Made by a program: the position numbers and the translations under genes
Shown here: piece after piece, positions 23,137 to 31,371 of the stretch
How positions within the stretch are numbered: position 1 is the first letter of the stretch
Layout: each line of letters opens with the position of its first letter
Notes under the pieces: generated by a model
Seen by the model: only the letters and a program-made list of their open reading frames with translations
What the model was told of the DNA's origin: nothing
Database searches by the model: none
Assembly (NCBI GenBank): GCA_013202595.1
Contig: JABMPV010000229.1
Location: 1 to 45,020, forward strand
DNA length: 45,020 bases
Direction: 5' to 3'
DNA from: a bacterium
GTDB lineage: Bacteria > Actinomycetota > Acidimicrobiia > Spongiisociales > UBA11373

Positions 23137-25278
23137 TCAATCGTCCAGGGAACGCTCGGCCAGGAGCATCGACAGGTCTTGGACCACGATGTCCTCGCGC
23201 CCGATCTCCTTGACGCCGTCGTCGATCATGACGTAACAGAAGGGGCACCCGGTCGCGATCTGATCGGCGCCGGTTGCCACGGCCTCCTCTGTGCGCTCGA
23301 TGTTGATCTTCTTGCCCGTCTGCTCCTCCATCCACATCCGTGAGCCGCCGGCACCACAGCAGAACGCATCGGTCCCGCAGCGTGGCATGTCCACGTACTC
23401 GTCGGTGATGGACTGCAAGACCTGGCGCGGAGCCACGAATACGTCGTTGTGCCTGCCCAGGTAGCAGGGATCGTGATAGGTGATCCTGCCCGAGCCGGTC
23501 CTGGGGACGATCCGCTCCTCATCGATCAACTGCATCAGCATCTGGCTGTGGTGGATGACCTCGTACTCGCCACCGAACTGCGGATACTCGTTTGCCAGCG
23601 TGTTGAAGCAGTGCGGGCACTGCGTGATGACCTTGGTGATCCCCAGATCGTTGAGCGTCTCGATGTTCTGCAATGCCAGCTGCTGGAACACGTACTCGTT
23701 GCCCGCCCGTCTGGCCGGATCTCCCGTGCACAACTCGGCAGATCCGAGAATCGCGAAGTCCACGCCCGCCTCATCGAGCAGCCGGGCCGTGGCGATGGTG
23801 ACCTTCTTGTTGCGATCGTCGAATGAACCCGCACACCCCACCCAGTAGAGGTACTCGGCGGTGACCCCCGGCTCGCCGACGACCTTCACCTCGAAGTCGA
23901 CCTCATCGGTCCACGCCGCCCGCTCCTTCTGGCTCATGCCGTAGGGGTTGGACGAGTTCTCCATGCTGATGAACGTCGCTCCCAACTCAGAGGGGAAATC
24001 GCCCTCCATGAGTGCCAGGTACCTGCGCATGTCGAGGATCTTGTCGAGGATCTCGATGTCGACCGGGCAGATGTCGTCGCACGCCCTGCATGTCGTACAG
24101 GCCCACAACTCCGCGGCGGTGATCCGCTCGAAGACCGAGTCTGCAGTGACGGTGATCTCCCGATCCACCCCGACGGGTGGGGACACGACCGGATCGCCCG
24201 TGAGTGCCGCCACTGTGCCCAACTTCAGAACGATCTCCCTCGGATCGAGCGGCTTCCCCGTCTGATTGGCCGGGCATACCGATGTGCACCGTCCGCAGAT
24301 GGTGCATGCGTCGGTGTCGAGCAGTTGCTTCCAGGTGAAGTCGGCCATTGCGGCGGCACCAATCGACTCGATGTCGGTGGCCTCCATGAGGTTGGGGATC
24401 GGACGCATCGCTCCGACCGGTCGCTCCCTGGCCGACAGCACCATGTTGACCGGCGACGTCAGGGCGTGACGCAGCTTGGTGACCGGAAGGACGATGAGGA
24501 ACGCGCAGAAGGTCACGGCGTGGAAGACCCAGGAGACCTGATGGACCCCGGCGACCGCGCTGTCGGGTACCAGGTACGAGAGACCGTATCCGGCGAAGGA
24601 CCAGACCTCGAACGCCGGCCTTCCGGCCGCTGCGATCCTGACGGCCTCGACGATCAGCCCCGAGGTGGCGACCAGGCCGAGAACCACGAGGATGACCGCA
24701 TCCTCGGGACGGGTCTTGGTGGCGATGCGCAGCGGCGGAGTCAGATAGCGCCGCACCGCCGCCCAGATGAGGCCGCCGATGAGCATCAACGCTGCGACAT
24801 CGAGCACGAGGGAGAACCCCTGATAGAACGCACCCTCGACGAACTTGAGATTGCCGGGGAGCAGGTGGTCGATCTCCACGATGATCGTCCCGAACAGCAG
24901 GAGGACGAACCCCCAATAGATCAGGGCGTGCATGAGGCCGGCGGCCCGATCCTCGAGCACGGACTTCAGGCTCAGCGCCTTGACCAGGGCCTTGAATCGC
25001 TCTCCCCATTGGCCGGAGCGACGCTCCGGCGCCCCGCGTTCCCAATTCCTGGCCCTGATTGCGAACAGGTAGGCGGTCAGCCCGAGGAATACGCCTGCGC
25101 CGACATAGAAGAGGGCGACGAGCGGTTCGGGGATGTTGCCGAAGACGGTGCGCCCGATCTCGGGGTGGTAGTGATCGGGGAGCGTTCCCAACCACCAGAG
25201 CAACATCGTCCCCAGCGGGAGGAGGACGACGAGGGCGAAGAGCGCCCCTGACAGCACCTTGCGGCGACGCGGTTCCAT
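23137..25278 (-). CDS. Membrane heterodisulfide-reductase-like Fe-S oxidoreductase (NarI-like, 4Fe-4S, CCG domains)
   Basis: 713 residues in one chain. Residues 1-270 carry about six membrane helices with histidines (His117, His246, His253) that could hold heme b as in NarI/HdrE proteins. Two 4Fe-4S clusters follow: CTICGRCTSVCP (Cys325, 328, 331, 335) and CTTCRACDDICP (Cys394, 397, 400, 404). Two CCG-type regions complete it: Cys482 with CPHCFNTLANEYP (554-566), and DPCYLGRHN, FCCGAGGSRMW, GCPFC. Such fusions pass electrons between the quinone pool and a thiol, disulfide or flavoprotein partner. The physiological partner is unknown; ETF linkage to fatty-acid oxidation is one possibility. GGAAGGAAG lies before the ATG. 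Confidence 0.92.
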   Translation of the reverse strand: MEPRRRKVLSGALFALVVLLPLGTMLLWWLGTLPDHYHPEIGRTVFGNIPEPLVALFYVGAGVFLGLTAYLFAIRARNWERGAPERRSGQWGERFKALVKALSLKSVLEDRAAGLMHALIYWGFVLLLFGTIIVEIDHLLPGNLKFVEGAFYQGFSLVLDVAALMLIGGLIWAAVRRYLTPPLRIATKTRPEDAVILVVLGLVATSGLIVEAVRIAAAGRPAFEVWSFAGYGLSYLVPDSAVAGVHQVSWVFHAVTFCAFLIVLPVTKLRHALTSPVNMVLSARERPVGAMRPIPNLMEATDIESIGAAAMADFTWKQLLDTDACTICGRCTSVCPANQTGKPLDPREIVLKLGTVAALTGDPVVSPPVGVDREITVTADSVFERITAAELWACTTCRACDDICPVDIEILDKILDMRRYLALMEGDFPSELGATFISMENSSNPYGMSQKERAAWTDEVDFEVKVVGEPGVTAEYLYWVGCAGSFDDRNKKVTIATARLLDEAGVDFAILGSAELCTGDPARRAGNEYVFQQLALQNIETLNDLGITKVITQCPHCFNTLANEYPQFGGEYEVIHHSQMLMQLIDEERIVPRTGSGRITYHDPCYLGRHNDVFVAPRQVLQSITDEYVDMPRCGTDAFCCGAGGSRMWMEEQTGKKINIERTEEAVATGADQIATGCPFCYVMIDDGVKEIGREDIVVQDLSMLLAERSLDD

Positions 25279-25338
25279 GGGCTTCCTTCCGATTCCCTGA
25301 TTGGCACCGATGCTACCCCCGTCGACCAGGGCGTTTGC

Positions 25339-26070
25339 TCACGTGGCGGTACCGACGGCCAGGCCCCTCCCGAGGTGGGTTCCGGGCTCCAGGAACTCCG
25401 CCGAGAGACCTGCCGCTTCGATGCTTCGCGTGTACTGATCGGGGGTGAACAGTCCCATCACATGCTGTTCTATGAACATCTCGGAACCGCCCTCGGTCGT
25501 CACCAGATAGGCGAACTCCAGCCTGGACACGCCCTCATCAACCGCGGTCTCCCGATTGAGCCAGCGCGAGGTGCGCATCACTGTGGTCCCGGGTACCTCC
25601 GAGACATCAGAGAACAGCCGGTTCCCCTCGAGGAGCAGGTGTGGCTGCAGCCACGGCTCTATCACCAGCACTCCGCCCGGTTCGAGATGACGGGCCATCG
25701 AGGCGACGGCGCTGCACAGGTCATCGACCGTGGCGGCGTAGCCGATCGAAGAGAACAGGCACGTCACGGCGTCGAATCGCCGACCCAGATCGAAGTCGGT
25801 GAAGTCTGCTTCGTGCAGGTCCGCGTGGGGAAGTCGCTCCGCAGCCACTGCGAGCATCCCCGGATCGATGTCCGTTCCGGCCGCGTACTCGAAACTCCGA
25901 CCAAAGATCTCGATGTGCTTGCCCGTCCCACACGCGACATCGAGCACCGATGCGGCATCGGGGCGGCGCGAACGGATCACCTCCTCGATCGTGGTCGCAT
26001 GGTCGCCGTAATCGAGTTGCCAATACACCGCGTCATAGATGTGGGCGGTCGACTCGAATGGACCTGACAT
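25339..26070 (-). CDS. Class I SAM-dependent methyltransferase
   Basis: 243 residues from the ATG at 26070; an upstream ATG adds residues with no support. Motif I is VLDVACGTGKHIEIF, motif II region GTDIDPGMLAVA, then DLHEADFTDFDLGRRFDAVTCLFSSIGYA and LEPGGVLVIEPWLQPH. The HDAVYWQLDYG-like N-terminus and the EPWLQP block resemble the sugar N-methyltransferase group (TylM1/DesVI), but many small-molecule methyltransferases look alike. The substrate is unknown. It stands alone between a terminator and the Fe-S gene. Confidence 0.88.
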   Translation of the reverse strand: MSGPFESTAHIYDAVYWQLDYGDHATTIEEVIRSRRPDAASVLDVACGTGKHIEIFGRSFEYAAGTDIDPGMLAVAAERLPHADLHEADFTDFDLGRRFDAVTCLFSSIGYAATVDDLCSAVASMARHLEPGGVLVIEPWLQPHLLLEGNRLFSDVSEVPGTTVMRTSRWLNRETAVDEGVSRLEFAYLVTTEGGSEMFIEQHVMGLFTPDQYTRSIEAAGLSAEFLEPGTHLGRGLAVGTAT

Positions 26071-26118
26071 GACCACCATTGTGATGAACCGGGCAGCGCC
26101 AGGCAAGGATGCAGACGC

Positions 26119-26152
26119 GAGAACCGCCGGCCCCAGCGGACCGGCGGTTCTC
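26119..26152. terminator. Intrinsic terminator hairpin after pspA
   Basis: GAGAACCGCCGG (26119-26130) pairs perfectly with CCGGCGGTTCTC (26141-26152) around a 10-nt loop. A 12-bp GC-rich stem just past the pspA stop is typical of a terminator. No real T run follows on the minus strand. Confidence 0.75.
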
Positions 26153-26179
26153 TTCAGTCTGAGTGTTCTCTGACTCGAC

Positions 26180-26902
26180 CTAGAGGTCGATCCCCAGCTC
26201 CGCCTTGAGTTCGGCGAGCTTGCTGTCGGCCTGGGCGAGAGACACGGCTTCGCGCAGCTCGGACTCTGCGCCTTCCGGTGTCACTTCGCGCAGTTCGGCG
26301 CGTGCCATTGCCTCGCTCTTGCGCTTCTCGATCTTCTCCTCGACCTTGTCGAGGCTGACGGCATCTACGTCCATGGACGCCGACATGGCCTCCACTGCCT
26401 GGTTGACCGACTCCTGCATCTTCGCCTGCTGGAGTTCGCCGAGGAGCTGCATCCGCTTGGCGGCGAGTTCCTGCACACGCATGGCGTTCTGCTGCACGGC
26501 CGACTTGGCTTCCTCTGCCTGCTTGGCAGAGGCCTCGTACTGGCCCTTGAGCCCGTTCAAGTTGCTCTCGGCCGCCTGGAGCTTCATGGCCAGCGACTGG
26601 GCCGTCGAGGTCCACTTGTCGACTGCTGCTGCGTCTCCGGCTCCGGAGGCCTCCTGGGCCTTCAGCAATGCCTGCTTGGCCATCTCGCGAGCATCACCGA
26701 CGCTGTCGGCCGCCCTGTCGATCTGGCTCTCGAGTTGCGTCCTGTGCGCGACGACCTTTGCGGCCTGGTTGCGCAGCGCCTGATCCTGCTTGCGCGCCTC
26801 GGTGATGGCCTGCTCGATTTCGATCTCGGGGTTCATCGCGTCCTCGGCCTTGATCCGGAACCAGGACTTGATGTACCCCCAGATGCGCTTGAAGAAACCC
26901 AT
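26180..26902 (-). CDS. pspA: PspA/IM30-family membrane-stress protein
   Basis: 240 residues. An amphipathic N-terminal helix FFKRIWGYIKSWF (binds lipid), the conserved EDAMNPEIEIEQAI block, then long coiled coils over residues 30-185 and a C-terminal helix ending KLAELKAELGIDL. PspA proteins assemble on stressed membranes and stop proton leakage. A TATCAT box lies 33 bp upstream and the hairpin at 26119 follows the stop. The TPM-domain gene lies 93 bp upstream on the same strand, so the two probably act together. Confidence 0.93.
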   Translation of the reverse strand: MGFFKRIWGYIKSWFRIKAEDAMNPEIEIEQAITEARKQDQALRNQAAKVVAHRTQLESQIDRAADSVGDAREMAKQALLKAQEASGAGDAAAVDKWTSTAQSLAMKLQAAESNLNGLKGQYEASAKQAEEAKSAVQQNAMRVQELAAKRMQLLGELQQAKMQESVNQAVEAMSASMDVDAVSLDKVEEKIEKRKSEAMARAELREVTPEGAESELREAVSLAQADSKLAELKAELGIDL

Positions 26903-26934
26903 GAGTTCCGCGTCCTTCTACGTCGGGGAGGCGA

Positions 26935-26940
26935 ATGATA
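26935..26940 (-). promoter_or_regulatory. Putative -10 box of pspA
   Basis: TATCAT on the minus strand would start a short leader carrying the GAAGGA ribosome site. A TGGCG/CGCCA inverted repeat (26943-26958) lies immediately upstream and could be an operator. Confidence 0.4.
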
Positions 26941-26995
26941 GGTGGCGCGCTATCGCCAGGCGACGGCTGCTCCATCCCGGCGACACCGGGGCCCG

Positions 26996-28309
26996 TCAGC
27001 GACTCCTGCGCTTGCGGGTCCTGCCGGCACGTTTCCTGGTCTTCCCCGCCGATGACGAGGACTTTCGCCTGCTGGTTGAGCCCACCGACTTGCCGACTGA
27101 TCGGCTGGATGATGAGGACGGAGAACTCGTGTAGCGGGTTCGCTGAGAGCGCCGGGACGACCAGTCGTACGACCTGGCCTGCCCCATCCCACCGACGATC
27201 ACCGCAAACAGATCGCCGAGATCGAGACCGCCGCCGCCGTACGAGCGCGGCGCAGTGGCCGCGGGAACCTGGCGCCCGCCCACCTCGATCATCCGGGTGG
27301 AAGGCTCCTGGCCTCTCCGGAGCTTCTCAGCATCGGGGCTGCACACGACGACCTTCTTCTCCCCAGCCGAGGTCTTGATGGAAGCCTCCTCGAAAGGCCC
27401 CTGGTGGGTCGGATCGAAGAAGCAGGCATGGCGTTCCTCGGGCTTCGGCTTCTCCGGAGCCGGCTTGCCGTCGGCGATGGCCGCTGCGGCATCCAACTGC
27501 CAGCGCGCCTCGTCGAGTCGATCCGACAGAGTCTCGAGTTTGGACATCTCGTCTGCCGCCTCGAACGAGTCGCTCGCGTCGGTGAACGTCTTACTCGCCT
27601 GCTCCAGGTAGGCGTTGTCGTCCCGGGTCGATGAGGCCGACACCTGATCGGAGATCTCGAGGATGATGTTGGCCATGGCGTCGAGTTGGCCCCGGATCTC
27701 GTGACGGGCCTCCTCTACGCGGTCGAGGGCCGACGCCTCCGACTGCTTCTTGGATCGCCGGATCAGCCACCACACCAGGGCGACCAGACCACCCACGATC
27801 AGGATGAAGATCAGGAACCCGCCGCTCCCACCACCGGAGTCCGACTCGGATCCTCCTGAGGCAACGGTGGTCGCAGGCGCCGAGCCTGCGATGAGTTGAT
27901 CGACGAACGCATCGACATAACCGGCATCGCCACCACCAGCCTCGAAGCCTGCGTCGAGTGCCGCCTCGAGTTGCGCCTGAGAGAACTCGGTGCTCTCTGC
28001 CCCGTCCTGGTTCTCGGACAGCACGAGGACGGTGCCATCTCCGACCCTGTCGAGGACGCCGCCAGCGAACGTCGTCGATCCGCCGCTCGGGTCGGAATCG
28101 AGCAGGACCACCATCACTCGATAGCCGGCATTTCCGGCCCTGGTGATGGAGTTCGACAGCGAATTCGTATCGACCGTCAGGCTGGGGTCGACGTAGTACC
28201 CGATGTCGACGACGACCGGCGCGACGATCTCAGGGGTTCCGGCAAAGGCGGGCCCCGCAGGGGCCAGGACGAAGAGTGCAACGATGATGAGAGTAAGGAT
28301 CCGGCGCAT
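26996..28309 (-). CDS. TPM-domain membrane protein with long basic Ser-rich tail
   Basis: 437 residues from the ATG at 28309, chosen for the TATGCT box 7 nt upstream. A signal peptide (MRRILTLIIVALFVLAPAG) leads to an extracytoplasmic TPM domain (about 25-142: VVDIGYYVDPSL, GYRVMVVLLDSD, TVLVLSENQDG). A Ser/Gly linker and a membrane helix (164-184) follow. Inside the cell come a coiled coil (190-282), a small domain with Cys296, His302 and Cys323 that may bind metal, a glycine loop, and a tail (377-437) made almost only of Ser, Arg, Lys and Thr. The protein lies upstream of pspA and could signal envelope stress to it. TPM function is not well settled. Confidence 0.85.
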   Translation of the reverse strand: MRRILTLIIVALFVLAPAGPAFAGTPEIVAPVVVDIGYYVDPSLTVDTNSLSNSITRAGNAGYRVMVVLLDSDPSGGSTTFAGGVLDRVGDGTVLVLSENQDGAESTEFSQAQLEAALDAGFEAGGGDAGYVDAFVDQLIAGSAPATTVASGGSESDSGGGSGGFLIFILIVGGLVALVWWLIRRSKKQSEASALDRVEEARHEIRGQLDAMANIILEISDQVSASSTRDDNAYLEQASKTFTDASDSFEAADEMSKLETLSDRLDEARWQLDAAAAIADGKPAPEKPKPEERHACFFDPTHQGPFEEASIKTSAGEKKVVVCSPDAEKLRRGQEPSTRMIEVGGRQVPAATAPRSYGGGGLDLGDLFAVIVGGMGQARSYDWSSRRSQRTRYTSSPSSSSSRSVGKSVGSTSRRKSSSSAGKTRKRAGRTRKRRSR

Positions 28310-28316
28310 GCCCGAG

Positions 28317-28322
28317 AGCATA
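28317..28322 (-). promoter_or_regulatory. -10 box of a leaderless gene
   Basis: TATGCT ends 7 nt before the ATG at 28309 of the TPM gene. Confidence 0.55.
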
Positions 28323-28392
28323 GGCTCTGCGGGCGGTCGGATCACCCGGGGCCCTATTCAAGGTTCAATCGCCCAGTTGCCGATGACTGAGG

Positions 28393-29145
28393 GTGTCCGA
28401 GCCTCTCTCCATCTACCGGTCGCGCCCAGGGCTCATCGCGCTGCTGACCGTCCTCAGCCTCGTGACGATGCTGGCCGGATCAATGGCGATCGGCCGCATG
28501 GCCCCGGGAGAGACCGTTTGGTTCACAGCCGGCCTGGCCTGCGGGGTCACCGCGGTGGTCGCGGCGATCCTGGTGCTCCGGGTCTCGGGGCGGCGTCTCA
28601 CGACATTCGACGAGGGTTTCACCATCAAGACGCCCCGATCGTCGGTGACCGCACGATGGGAGAACATCGATGAGTTCTTCGCTCCGCCGGCCGCCATCAC
28701 CGGGACCATCATGCGGAGGATGGCGGGCAGATACGAGTATCGCCTCGTCATCGGCGCCTCGACCATCGATCTCGGCCTTCCGGTCGGAGCCGATGGCGAC
28801 CTGGGAGCGTTGATCGACGAGCAGACCCGGCCGATGCTCCATCGCAAGTGGGCGACGAGGCTGGCGTCCGGTCGCAGCGTCCTTGCAGGGCCCATCGCCC
28901 TGAGCGCCGCAGGGATCCGCATCGGATCGGTGCGGAAGACGGATATCCCGTTCGCCGACATCTCCTCTGTCGATCTCCGGGGAGGCAACCTCGAGATCCA
29001 ATGCCGCAGCCGCCGCTCCTCGAGGCGCATCCCGATACACCGGATCCCCAACGTCCGCACGGTCGTAGAACTGATCGACCAGCGTGACGAATGGATGCCG
29101 GCCCGTGCTCAGGAACCGCCACGCCGGACCCGCAGCTGGGGTTGA
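28393..29145 (+). CDS. Membrane protein with PH-like domains (DUF6585-like)
   Basis: 250 residues from a GTG. Two membrane helices (about 15-33 and 45-62) are followed by a beta-rich region with repeated FDEGFTIKTPRSSVTARWENIDEFF-type strands, and a second similar unit (IALSAAGIRIGSVRKTDIPFADISSVDLRGGNLEI). This two-helix plus PH-like layout matches DUF6585-type proteins; the family call is from memory. The tail is Arg-rich. It is divergent from the TPM gene and convergent with putB. Function unknown. Confidence 0.75.
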   Translation: MSEPLSIYRSRPGLIALLTVLSLVTMLAGSMAIGRMAPGETVWFTAGLACGVTAVVAAILVLRVSGRRLTTFDEGFTIKTPRSSVTARWENIDEFFAPPAAITGTIMRRMAGRYEYRLVIGASTIDLGLPVGADGDLGALIDEQTRPMLHRKWATRLASGRSVLAGPIALSAAGIRIGSVRKTDIPFADISSVDLRGGNLEIQCRSRRSSRRIPIHRIPNVRTVVELIDQRDEWMPARAQEPPRRTRSWG

Positions 29146-29154
29146 TCGGGTCGA

Positions 29155-30066
29155 TCAGCGGCCGAACAGGGCCCTGGTGAAGAACCAGACGTTGGACGGC
29201 CGCTCGGCGATTCGCCGCGTCAGATAGGGATACCAGGCATCGCCGTAAGGCACGTACACCCGAACCCTGTGACCGTCGGAGTTCAGCTCTCTCTGCATGG
29301 CACCCCTGATGCCGTAGAGCATCTGGAACTCGAACGGATTGGATCGGCCCTCTCCAGCGGCCACCGCAGCGGCCACCCTGGCCTCGTCATGGGTAGCGAT
29401 GGCGGGGTAGCTCTCCTCGGCCGCCATCAGAGGCCCCAGCAGCGCATCGAAGGCCTCATCGACATCGGACCGGCTTCGCAGCGCCACGTCGTCGGGTTCG
29501 TCGTACGCGCCCTTACACAGCCGGATATGGCCGTCGAGTGAGAGCACCCTGGCGAGGTCCTCCGCCGTCCTGTGCAGGTATGCCTGGAGAGCCACGCCGA
29601 GGTTCCCGTGCTCCTTCTGCACCCGCTCCACGATGTCGAGGGTCACGCCGGTATGGCCGCTCTCCTCCATGTCGACCGTCACGGTCAACCCGTGGGCAGC
29701 CGCCCTCCCGGCGAGAGCCAGAAGCGACAGCGTGGCCAATTCGTCGTCGAGTCCCATCCCCAGCTGGGTGAGCTTCACCGAGATGTTGGCGTCGAGACCC
29801 TCCGCGGCGATCCGGTCGATGCAGGCCAGGTAGTCGTCCCTGGCACGCTCGGCCAAAGAAGGATCGTCGACGTGCTCGCCGAGATGATCGAGTGAGACGG
29901 TGAAGCCCTCTTCGTTGAGTCGGCGAGTGGCTGCGACGGCATCGTCGAGCGATTCTCCTGCCACGAAGCGCATGGCGACTCGCCTGCCCCAGGCATGGGA
30001 GGTAAAAAGGCGGCGGACCCAACCCCAGCGTGTGACCGCCAGCACCAGGCGCCCGAGGAGGCTCAT
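29155..30066 (-). CDS. putB: Proline dehydrogenase
   Basis: 303 residues, the size of the monofunctional actinobacterial enzyme. It oxidises proline to pyrroline-5-carboxylate with FAD and passes electrons to quinone. Signatures: VSLDHLGEHVDDP, ANISVKLTQLGMGLD, TVDMEESGHTGVTLDIV, RLCKGAYDEPDDVALRSR, FEFQMLYGIRGAMQREL, and the C-terminal RVYVPYGDAWYPYLTRRIAERPSN with the substrate-binding Arg pair. The ATG overlaps the proC stop (ATGA), so both enzymes come from one transcript. The next catabolic enzyme, P5C dehydrogenase, is not in this window. Confidence 0.95.
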   Translation of the reverse strand: MSLLGRLVLAVTRWGWVRRLFTSHAWGRRVAMRFVAGESLDDAVAATRRLNEEGFTVSLDHLGEHVDDPSLAERARDDYLACIDRIAAEGLDANISVKLTQLGMGLDDELATLSLLALAGRAAAHGLTVTVDMEESGHTGVTLDIVERVQKEHGNLGVALQAYLHRTAEDLARVLSLDGHIRLCKGAYDEPDDVALRSRSDVDEAFDALLGPLMAAEESYPAIATHDEARVAAAVAAGEGRSNPFEFQMLYGIRGAMQRELNSDGHRVRVYVPYGDAWYPYLTRRIAERPSNVWFFTRALFGR

Positions 30067-30884
30067 CCGGCCTCTCCGGCGGCACGCTCACCGAGTTCTC
30101 TCGAGCGACCGGCGGCAGCTCTGACTGCATCCTCGACCACTGCCCTGAAGCCGCGTTCCTCGAGGACGTGCATAGCCGCGGCCGTGGTGCCTCCCGGTGA
30201 TGTGACCTGCGCTCGCAGCTGCTCTGGAGTCAGCTCCTGGGCCGCCAACAGCATCCCGGCACCCCGCACCGTCTGGTCGACGAGACGCTCGGCGGCATGC
30301 CTGGGCAGGCCCTCGCGCACCGCCGCCTCGATGAGTGCCTCGGCGAGCAGGAAGATGTACGCAGGGCCAGTGCCGGACACAGCCGTGACCGCGTCCAGGA
30401 GATGCTCGTCCAGGACGATCGTCTCACCAACCGCACCGAGCACGGCCCGCGCCCTGGCGACGGCCTCGTCCTCTGCGAAACGCCCGGCGCACAGAGCCGT
30501 GATGCCTTCGTCGATGGCGGCGGGGGTGTTGGGCATCGCCCTGATCACGGGGATCTCGCCGAGGCTCTGCTCGAACAACGAGGTCGGCACACCGGCGGCC
30601 AGACTCACGACCACCTGACCGGGGACGACCACTGGTGAGATCTGCTCGAGCAGACGGGGAACATCCCGGGGCTTGACGGCGATCAGCAGCACGTCCTTGC
30701 CATCCATTGCCGTCGCGGCGTCGAGGACCGTGACCACACCGGTACGGCTCTCGAGCTCGTCGCGCCGCTCGTCACGACGCACTGCCAGCGCCAGGGCATC
30801 AGTCGGCCAGCCCGCTCTGAGGAGTCCGGCGGCGAAGACCTCACCGAGAGCACCGGCGCCGAGGATTGCCACGCTTGGTTGCAT
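30063..30884 (-). CDS. proC: Pyrroline-5-carboxylate reductase
   Basis: 273 residues; makes proline from pyrroline-5-carboxylate with NAD(P)H. The N-terminal Rossmann fold starts VAILGAGALGEVFAAGLL. VLLIAVKPRDVPRLL, VVSLAAGVPTSLFE, and VIRAMPNTPAAIDEGIT follow. The C-terminal dimer domain has the DAVTAVSGTGPAYIFLLAEA signature and LRAQVTSPGGTTAAAMHVLEE. Complete and typical. A TAGACT box 6 nt before the ATG suggests a leaderless transcript. It is coupled to putB, which runs the opposite reaction. Confidence 0.95.
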   Translation of the reverse strand: MQPSVAILGAGALGEVFAAGLLRAGWPTDALALAVRRDERRDELESRTGVVTVLDAATAMDGKDVLLIAVKPRDVPRLLEQISPVVVPGQVVVSLAAGVPTSLFEQSLGEIPVIRAMPNTPAAIDEGITALCAGRFAEDEAVARARAVLGAVGETIVLDEHLLDAVTAVSGTGPAYIFLLAEALIEAAVREGLPRHAAERLVDQTVRGAGMLLAAQELTPEQLRAQVTSPGGTTAAAMHVLEERGFRAVVEDAVRAAAGRSRELGERAAGEAG

Positions 30885-30890
30885 GGGGCG

Positions 30891-30896
30891 AGTCTA
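30891..30896 (-). promoter_or_regulatory. -10 box of a leaderless gene
   Basis: TAGACT on the minus strand ends 6 nt before the proC ATG at 30884. Confidence 0.6.
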
Positions 30897-30976
30897 CGAA
30901 CCCTGGGCGAGGACCGGAGGCGGGATGGTGCAGCGGGCCGACGACGAGCCCCGGGCATCGTGGTTGAATCCTCACG

Positions 30977-31363
30977 GTGACCACTCCACCGATCTCCGAG
31001 CACATCACGTTCCTGTTCGTCGAGGACCTCGAAGCGTCCCATCACTTCTACGCGGAGGTTCTCGGACTGCCGATGGCGCTCGATCAGGGATCGTGTCGCA
31101 TCTATCGAGTCGCCGGGTCCGCATACCTGGGGGTCTGCGAGCGGCCTGGCCGCGTGTCCCCCGAGGGGATAATCGTGACCGTCGTCTCCCCTGATGTCGA
31201 CGAATGGCACGCCCGGCTGACGGGGTATGAAGTGCCTGTCGAGGAGGAGCCGCAGCTGTTCGAGGCGTACAAGGTGTATCACGCGTTCTACAGGGACCCC
31301 GACGGCTACCTCATCGAGATCCAGGAGTTCCGGGACGAGCGCTGGGACCCGACGACTGACTGA
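30977..31363 (+). CDS. VOC (glyoxalase/dioxygenase-fold) protein
   Basis: 128 residues from a GTG. It has the paired beta-alpha-beta-beta-beta units of the VOC fold: ISEHITFLFVEDLEASHHFYAEVLGLPMAL, YLGVCERPG, then IIVTVVSPDVDEWHARL and FYRDPDGYLIEIQEF. Metal-ligand candidates are His8 and Glu116 (LIEIQEF). The substrate is not evident. A TTGAAT, close to the leaderless box, ends 7 nt before the start. Convergent with the AlkD-like gene. Confidence 0.88.
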   Translation: MTTPPISEHITFLFVEDLEASHHFYAEVLGLPMALDQGSCRIYRVAGSAYLGVCERPGRVSPEGIIVTVVSPDVDEWHARLTGYEVPVEEEPQLFEAYKVYHAFYRDPDGYLIEIQEFRDERWDPTTD

Positions 31364-31371
31364 GGAGCCGG

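Noticed and set aside
24325..25251. A 308-codon plus-strand frame opposite the Fe-S oxidoreductase
   Set aside because: Shadow; charged and repetitive with no recognisable fold.
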